Origin: Robiginitomaculum sp.
GTDB lineage: Bacteria; Pseudomonadota; Alphaproteobacteria; Caulobacterales; Maricaulaceae
Length of the DNA stretch: 64,000 bases
Direction: 5' to 3'
Assembly (NCBI GenBank): GCA_030949705.1
Contig: JAUZSF010000019.1
Coordinates: forward strand, 1-64,000
The first letter of the stretch is position 1, and each line of letters begins with the position of its first letter. Below the pieces are notes generated by a model. That model was not told where the DNA came from and did not search any database. It saw only the letters and a list, made by a program, of their open reading frames with translations. The translations under genes and the position numbers were made by a program. This document shows positions 59,586-64,000 of the stretch, in pieces.

Positions 59586-61838
59586 TTAGGCGGCAATGTG
59601 TTCCAGCGCGGTTTCAATCAACAGATAGGCCGGGCCATCACCGGTGCGCAAATGGGTTTCCAGATGCAACTTGTTGCCCTTTTGCGCGGATTGATTGATC
59701 TTCTGGCGCAACTCGCTGGCAAATTCCTCGGCGATTGCCAACAGGGCCGCATCATCAGAAAACGCCACGCTCAAGGCTTCAATTTGTGCCTCGGCCTCCA
59801 GGCGGACAATATCCACCATCGCGCGTTTGCCGCCCACCAGCCGGGCATGGGCCAGGCTGCGATAGGTTTGGGTGCTGAATAAACTTTGCGGGTCAATATC
59901 ATGAATGCGAAACAGTGTGACCAGACGGTCCAGCGTATCGGGGCCCTGGCGCGTCGATGGCGCCGATGCTGATGCCACACCATCGGCTTTGTCCTTGGCA
60001 CGGTCCATGCCCGACAAGACGTCTTTCCAGCTCCACCCCTGATTTTTCTGGGCCGGTTCCTCAGTCTTGACCGCTGGCTCGTCCCTAGTGGCGGCGCGGG
60101 CTTTGTTCTGGGCCTCAATCTGCGCCTCAATAAAACTTTTTTTCTTGGTTTTGGCAGGCTTTGGCGCGGCTGGGGCCGGTGAGGTGGCGGCGGGCTTTAC
60201 ACTCTCAGTGGTTTTGTCCGGTTCAGCCGGGAGCGTTGTCTGGGCTTTGAACGGTTCGTCCTGGGCCTGTATTTTAAACGGACTGGGAACATCCAGAGCC
60301 CCGCCGCGCGGCCCGGCCGCTGCCCCCATGCGCAACATAAAATCACTCAGCAATTCATAATTCTGGCGAATGCGGGCCTGAAACTCGGCATCAATTTCTT
60401 CGGCTTCATCGGCGGCGGCCCGGGCAGCCTCGTTCAGGCCTTCCAGACCCTTGCGCAGTTTTTCCTGCAAGTCGCGGGCCTGCGCATCGGCGGTTTCGGG
60501 CAAGGCTGCCAGCTTGCTTTCCAGCGTCTTGGTAGCGGCCTCCAGCCGTTCAAAGGTTTTATCGGCCCAACTGGCGGCAGAAAAGCTGGCCTCGTTGGCC
60601 TGCTCCAGCCGTTTGGCAATCACTTCGGCATAAGCATCCAGCGCAGATTTCGCCTCTTCAGCGGCGTTTTTGAGCTCTTCTGCCTGGCGGGCATTACGTT
60701 CGGCGGCAAGGCGGGTTTCGCGCTGCACTTCCAGTACACGTTCCTGAGATGTGGTCAGGGCCGTATCAAAGGCCTCGGTAACAATCTCGGCCCCCTGACG
60801 CGCTACATCCTGCATTTTTTCAACACTTTGGCGGGTAAGGTCGGTCAGCACCCGCGCATCATCACGGCTGGCAGCAAAGCTGTCCCGGGCGCGTTCGCGC
60901 ACCTGATCCAGTTCTTGCGTGCTGGCGGAAAGAGCTTTGCTGGCATCGCCAAGCTCAATAGTGGTCGAGGAAAGCCGCCCCGTAGCTTCGTCCAGCTTGG
61001 CGGCGATCACCTTGGCCCCTTGCGCCGCATCATGGGCAGAGCCGGAAAGCCGTTCGGCACTTTCTTCCAGGGTTTTAGTGCTGTCGATGGCGTGGGCATT
61101 GGCAATGTCCGCGGCAGCTACCACCATTTTGGACTGTTCGGTTATGGCCTCGGCAATGTCGGCGGCCTTTTGGTCCAGCACGATGGCCAGATCGGCAACC
61201 GCTTCGCGTTCGCGGCGCAAATCGTTGATCAGGGCATCGGTGCGTTCGCGCGCGCTCTCTTCGGCCTTGGCAAAGGCTTCGCTGTGATGGCCAAGCACTT
61301 CTTCCATGGCGCCAAGGCGGGCCAGAGCGCCTTCCACCGCGCCATTCACCCGGGTGATTTCGCTACGCACCGCATCGGCCATCAGGCGCGCATCCTCGCG
61401 CGTGGCCTTGGCCGGATCGGCAAAGCGTGCCGCCATCGCTCCGATATAACGGGCGGTACTGCGAAAACGGACCAGCTCGGCAATCAGCACCGCCGCCAGC
61501 ATGACAAAAATGGCCGGGCCAACCGAAACGAACAACAGGCTGGCCACCCCCGTCACCGGCAATGCCATCAGACCGGACAGCCCGGCCTGTCCCAAAGTGA
61601 AGGCCAAGACCGCCGACACCCAGAAAAAGGAAACCACTGCCCCGGCCAGCAGAAACCAGACATGGGGAGATTTGGCATCTTCACCCGGAAGTCCCGGCTC
61701 GGCCTCTGGCGTTCCCGCCTCTTCGGCGTGGAGCACAATTTCACGTTCGGCCTGGCGCTCTTCGGACAGCTTGACCCCGGCCACCGTACCATAGGTACCG
61801 CTTTCAGAATTTTCCCGTTCCTGGTGAGTTTCAGACAT
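59586..61838 (-). CDS. Large membrane-anchored coiled-coil protein of unknown function
   Basis: A 750-residue protein starting MSETHQERENSESGTYG at ATG 61838 (GGGGGGAAG upstream; the frame is open to 61871). A charged N-tail of about 60 residues is followed by two membrane segments (about 60-83 and 90-124), then about 400 residues of coiled coil rich in Ala, Glu and Lys (DARLMADAVRSEITRVNGAV onward). A Pro/Lys-rich linker (PAATSPAPAAPKPAKTKKKS) comes before a helical C-terminal domain (TLDRLVTLFRIHDIDPQSLF; KRAMVDIVRLEAEAQIEALS). No catalytic motif is seen. The layout suggests an inner-membrane scaffold or polarity/division-type factor. The family was not recognised. Confidence 0.75.
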   Translation of the reverse strand: MSETHQERENSESGTYGTVAGVKLSEERQAEREIVLHAEEAGTPEAEPGLPGEDAKSPHVWFLLAGAVVSFFWVSAVLAFTLGQAGLSGLMALPVTGVASLLFVSVGPAIFVMLAAVLIAELVRFRSTARYIGAMAARFADPAKATREDARLMADAVRSEITRVNGAVEGALARLGAMEEVLGHHSEAFAKAEESARERTDALINDLRREREAVADLAIVLDQKAADIAEAITEQSKMVVAAADIANAHAIDSTKTLEESAERLSGSAHDAAQGAKVIAAKLDEATGRLSSTTIELGDASKALSASTQELDQVRERARDSFAASRDDARVLTDLTRQSVEKMQDVARQGAEIVTEAFDTALTTSQERVLEVQRETRLAAERNARQAEELKNAAEEAKSALDAYAEVIAKRLEQANEASFSAASWADKTFERLEAATKTLESKLAALPETADAQARDLQEKLRKGLEGLNEAARAAADEAEEIDAEFQARIRQNYELLSDFMLRMGAAAGPRGGALDVPSPFKIQAQDEPFKAQTTLPAEPDKTTESVKPAATSPAPAAPKPAKTKKKSFIEAQIEAQNKARAATRDEPAVKTEEPAQKNQGWSWKDVLSGMDRAKDKADGVASASAPSTRQGPDTLDRLVTLFRIHDIDPQSLFSTQTYRSLAHARLVGGKRAMVDIVRLEAEAQIEALSVAFSDDAALLAIAEEFASELRQKINQSAQKGNKLHLETHLRTGDGPAYLLIETALEHIAA

Positions 61839-61924
61839 GCACTTCCCCCCATAAGGGCTAATATTAACCACTCCTTAACTCGCGCAAAATCACGCAAAAG
61901 GGAAGTCTAAAGCGCATGATTTTT

Positions 61925-63481
61925 TTAGGCGTCTGTGGCTTTCCAGCGTAAAATCGGGGTTCTGGCGGCTCTGGTCTCGTCCAAACGGCGCAAGGGAGCC
62001 AGGGTTGGGGCGGCGGTAAAACGTGTCGTATCGCCTGATTTTGCCATTTTCGCCAGTAAAAGCAGCGAATCAGCAAACCGATCCAGACTTTCTTTTGATT
62101 CGGTTTCCGTGGGTTCGATCAACATTGCCCCATGCACGATAAGCGGGAAATACATGGTCATGGGATGATAGCCTTCGTCGATCATCGCCTTGGCAAAATC
62201 GAGTGTGGTCACCCCGGTATCTTTCAGGAATGCATCATCAAAGAGCGCTTCGTGCATACACACCCCGTCAAAGGCCGGGCTCATTTCTTCGGATAGCCGC
62301 GCCAGCAGATAATTGGCGTTCAAAACCGCATCTTCAGAGACCTGACGCAGACCATCTGCACCGTGGCTCATCATGTAAGCCAGCGCACGCACAAACATGC
62401 CCATCTGGCCATGAAAGACGCTCAGGCGGCCAAAGGGTTTGGCATCCGATTGTGCCGCCTCTTCGATCAGCGCCCAGCCATCGCCGTCGCGCACCAGATA
62501 GGGCAGCGGCGCATAATTGCTAAGACGTTTGGACAGCACCACCGGGCCGGCCCCCGGCCCACCGCCCCCATGGGGGGTGGAAAAGGTTTTGTGCAGATTG
62601 ATATGCATGGCGTCCACGCCCAGATCACGTACCCGGGTTTTGCCCATAATGGCGTTCAAATTGGCCCCATCACAATAAAAATAGCCCCCCGCCTCGTGCA
62701 CCAGATCGGCGATTTCGCGGATATCGCGCTCAAACAGGCCGCCCGTATTGGGATTGGTTAGCATGATGGCCGCCACATCAGGGCCGATTTTAGCGCGCAG
62801 GATTTCCATATCCACGCGCCCCGTATCATCGGCGGGCAGTTCATCAATTTCAAAGCCGCACGCCGCCGCCGTGGCCGGATTGGTGCCGTGGGCCGATTGC
62901 GGCACCAACACCCGGCGGCGGGTTTGCAGCTCGCCGCGCTCTTCAATGGCGGCGCGAATACACATCATGCCACACCATTCACCATGGGCGCCTGCCTTGG
63001 GCGACAGCGCCACCGCATCCATGCCGGTAATGGCCACCAGCCAATCGGACAGCTCGGCCATCAGGCCCAGCGCGCCTTGCACGGTGGATTGCGGCTGCAA
63101 CGGGTGCACATCGGCAAAGCCCGGCAAACGCGCCAGTTTTTCATTCAGGCGCGGATTGTGCTTCATGGTGCACGAGCCAAGGGGGTACAGCCCCAGATCA
63201 ATGGCGTAATTGCGTTGCGACAGGCGCACATAATGGCGCATGGCTTCGGGCTCGGAAAAGCCGGGCAGACCGATGGTCTCGTCCCGTTCCAGCCCGCCAA
63301 GGCGCGCGGTGTGTTCAGGCACATCCGGCAGATCAACGCCGCATTTTTCGGGCGCGCCCACTTCGTGCAAGAGCGGCTCTTGCTGCATCAATCCGCGCGA
63401 GCCGGAAAAGGTTTTCAGGTCTTCTGCACAGGGGACATCGCCGGTGGGGGCGGTGGGACGGCCGGTGGAATTCATTGCCAT
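61925..63481 (-). CDS. gcvPB: Glycine dehydrogenase (decarboxylating) subunit 2
   Basis: GcvPB forms the P-protein of the glycine cleavage system with GcvPA and binds PLP, decarboxylating glycine onto the H-protein lipoyl arm. The 518-residue product has the family motifs LYPLGSCTMKHNPRLNEKL, LSPKAGAHGEWCGMM, LVPQSAHGTNPATAAACGFE and the PLP lysine in MHINLHKTFSTPHGGGGPG. ATG 63481 overlaps the gcvPA stop (TGATG). It starts about 35 residues before the conserved core. The pair is on the minus strand; gcvT and gcvH would lie beyond the window. Confidence 0.95.
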   Translation of the reverse strand: MAMNSTGRPTAPTGDVPCAEDLKTFSGSRGLMQQEPLLHEVGAPEKCGVDLPDVPEHTARLGGLERDETIGLPGFSEPEAMRHYVRLSQRNYAIDLGLYPLGSCTMKHNPRLNEKLARLPGFADVHPLQPQSTVQGALGLMAELSDWLVAITGMDAVALSPKAGAHGEWCGMMCIRAAIEERGELQTRRRVLVPQSAHGTNPATAAACGFEIDELPADDTGRVDMEILRAKIGPDVAAIMLTNPNTGGLFERDIREIADLVHEAGGYFYCDGANLNAIMGKTRVRDLGVDAMHINLHKTFSTPHGGGGPGAGPVVLSKRLSNYAPLPYLVRDGDGWALIEEAAQSDAKPFGRLSVFHGQMGMFVRALAYMMSHGADGLRQVSEDAVLNANYLLARLSEEMSPAFDGVCMHEALFDDAFLKDTGVTTLDFAKAMIDEGYHPMTMYFPLIVHGAMLIEPTETESKESLDRFADSLLLLAKMAKSGDTTRFTAAPTLAPLRRLDETRAARTPILRWKATDA

Positions 63482-64000
63482 CAGAGCGCCTCCCGCAATG
63501 CCACCACCAGGGCGTCAAAATCTTCATCCCTATTGGTTTCGGTAACGGCAATCATCAAAACATCATCAAAATAACCTGCCCCGAAAAGTCGTGCCGCCGG
63601 GATACCACCCAGCACACCGGCTTTGGCCATGTCTTCGATAATCTGGCTGGCATTGCCCGATACCCGCACGGCAAATTCGTTAAAAAAGCTCTGGTTCAAG
63701 ACCTCAACCCCGTCCAGCGCGTCCAGCCGATCGGCCAGTTGGCATGCCCGGGCATGGTTCAATGCTGCCAGTTTGCGCAGGCCCACTTCGCCCAACAGCG
63801 CCAGATGAATGCTAAAGGCCAGCGTGCACAGACCTGAATTGGTGCAAATGTTCGAAGTCGCCTTTTCGCGGCGGATATGCTGTTCGCGGGTAGACAGCGT
63901 CAGTACATAACCGCGCTTGCCCGCCTCATCCACGGTTTCCCCGGCAAAACGCCCCGGGGCCTGACGAATGAATTTGCGATCATCCCGGCACGCCAGCAGG
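63481..64000 (-). CDS. gcvPA: Glycine dehydrogenase (decarboxylating) subunit 1, 3' part
   Basis: GcvPA is the other half of the split P-protein. Only the C-terminal ~172 residues are in the window. They begin inside LLACRDDRKFIRQAPGRFAG and continue with the GcvP signature TREQHIRREKATSNICTNSG. The frame is open to the window edge at 64000. It overlaps the gcvPB start at the stop codon. The split P-protein is the usual form in many alphaproteobacteria. The start lies outside. Confidence 0.95.
   Translation of the reverse strand, partial: LLACRDDRKFIRQAPGRFAGETVDEAGKRGYVLTLSTREQHIRREKATSNICTNSGLCTLAFSIHLALLGEVGLRKLAALNHARACQLADRLDALDGVEVLNQSFFNEFAVRVSGNASQIIEDMAKAGVLGGIPAARLFGAGYFDDVLMIAVTETNRDEDFDALVVALREAL

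Overview
The window reads as chromosomal DNA of an alphaproteobacterium of fairly high GC content. The order is not resolved; Rhodospirillales or a neighbouring group would fit. The evidence is a standard dcw cluster (mraZ-rsmH-ftsL-ftsI-murE-murF-mraY-murD), a DnaG without the usual zinc ligands (common in this class), a dnaG/rpoD neighbourhood, split glycine decarboxylase genes (gcvPA/gcvPB), a class A RNase P RNA, homologues of Rhodobacter gene-transfer-agent head-spike proteins, and dispersed palindromic repeats typical of the class.

Layout. 1-7.8 kb: the start of the dcw cluster on the minus strand, tightly overlapped, with a triple MraZ box upstream of mraZ. The first 1.4 kb (murD 5' part, mraY) is full of frameshifts and looks like poor sequence at a contig end. 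8-14 kb: a fused 5-oxoprolinase/hydantoinase, a TerB-J-domain co-chaperone, a small membrane protein, an N-acetylmuramoyl-L-alanine amidase and rnpB. 14.3-31.7 kb: a tryptophan/anthranilate catabolic island: kynureninase, an alpha/beta-hydrolase formamidase candidate, a CDGSH-cupin fusion, a Na+-coupled amino-acid transporter, a second PLP enzyme, 2-aminobenzoyl-CoA monooxygenase/reductase, two MarR regulators, a Rid protein, a thioesterase, an acyl-CoA dehydrogenase, an enoyl-CoA hydratase, an SDR, a two-subunit indolepyruvate:ferredoxin oxidoreductase and a KynB/isatin-hydrolase-type cyclase. Tryptophan dioxygenase and 2-aminobenzoate-CoA ligase are not in the window.

32-38 kb: a SulP transporter; a large tubulin-tyrosine-ligase-like protein carrying a PqqD-like domain and a probable degenerate HprK-like domain; and, divergent from it, a secreted c-type cytochrome with a long Glu/Gly/Ala/Lys repeat, then a second cytochrome c. 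This divergent pair is the best candidate for an undescribed system: a TTL-type peptide ligase beside a Glu-rich possible substrate. 37.9-51.4 kb: murA, a small basic protein, tRNA-Thr, a glycosyltransferase, a sulfotransferase, a PrpD-family protein with a nucleotidyltransferase, a pair of GTA head-spike homologues, an OmpA-family protein, a 26-residue membrane miniprotein, a DsbA-family protein, a KAS III enzyme, a GST and a DsrE-family protein. 51.5-64 kb: a GIY-YIG nuclease gene between inverted repeats, rpoD, dnaG, a BrnT/BrnA toxin-antitoxin locus with a nonsense codon in the toxin, a YqeY protein, carA with an overlapping ChaN-type lipoprotein, a coiled-coil membrane protein, and gcvPB/gcvPA.

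Data quality. At least five otherwise intact genes are broken by single-base indels, most of them at homopolymer runs (amidase T7; IorA one codon plus an A6; IorB C6; SulP T6 and T7; GIY-YIG T3). This looks more like sequencing error than gene decay. The nonsense codon in brnT is a substitution and is a separate case.
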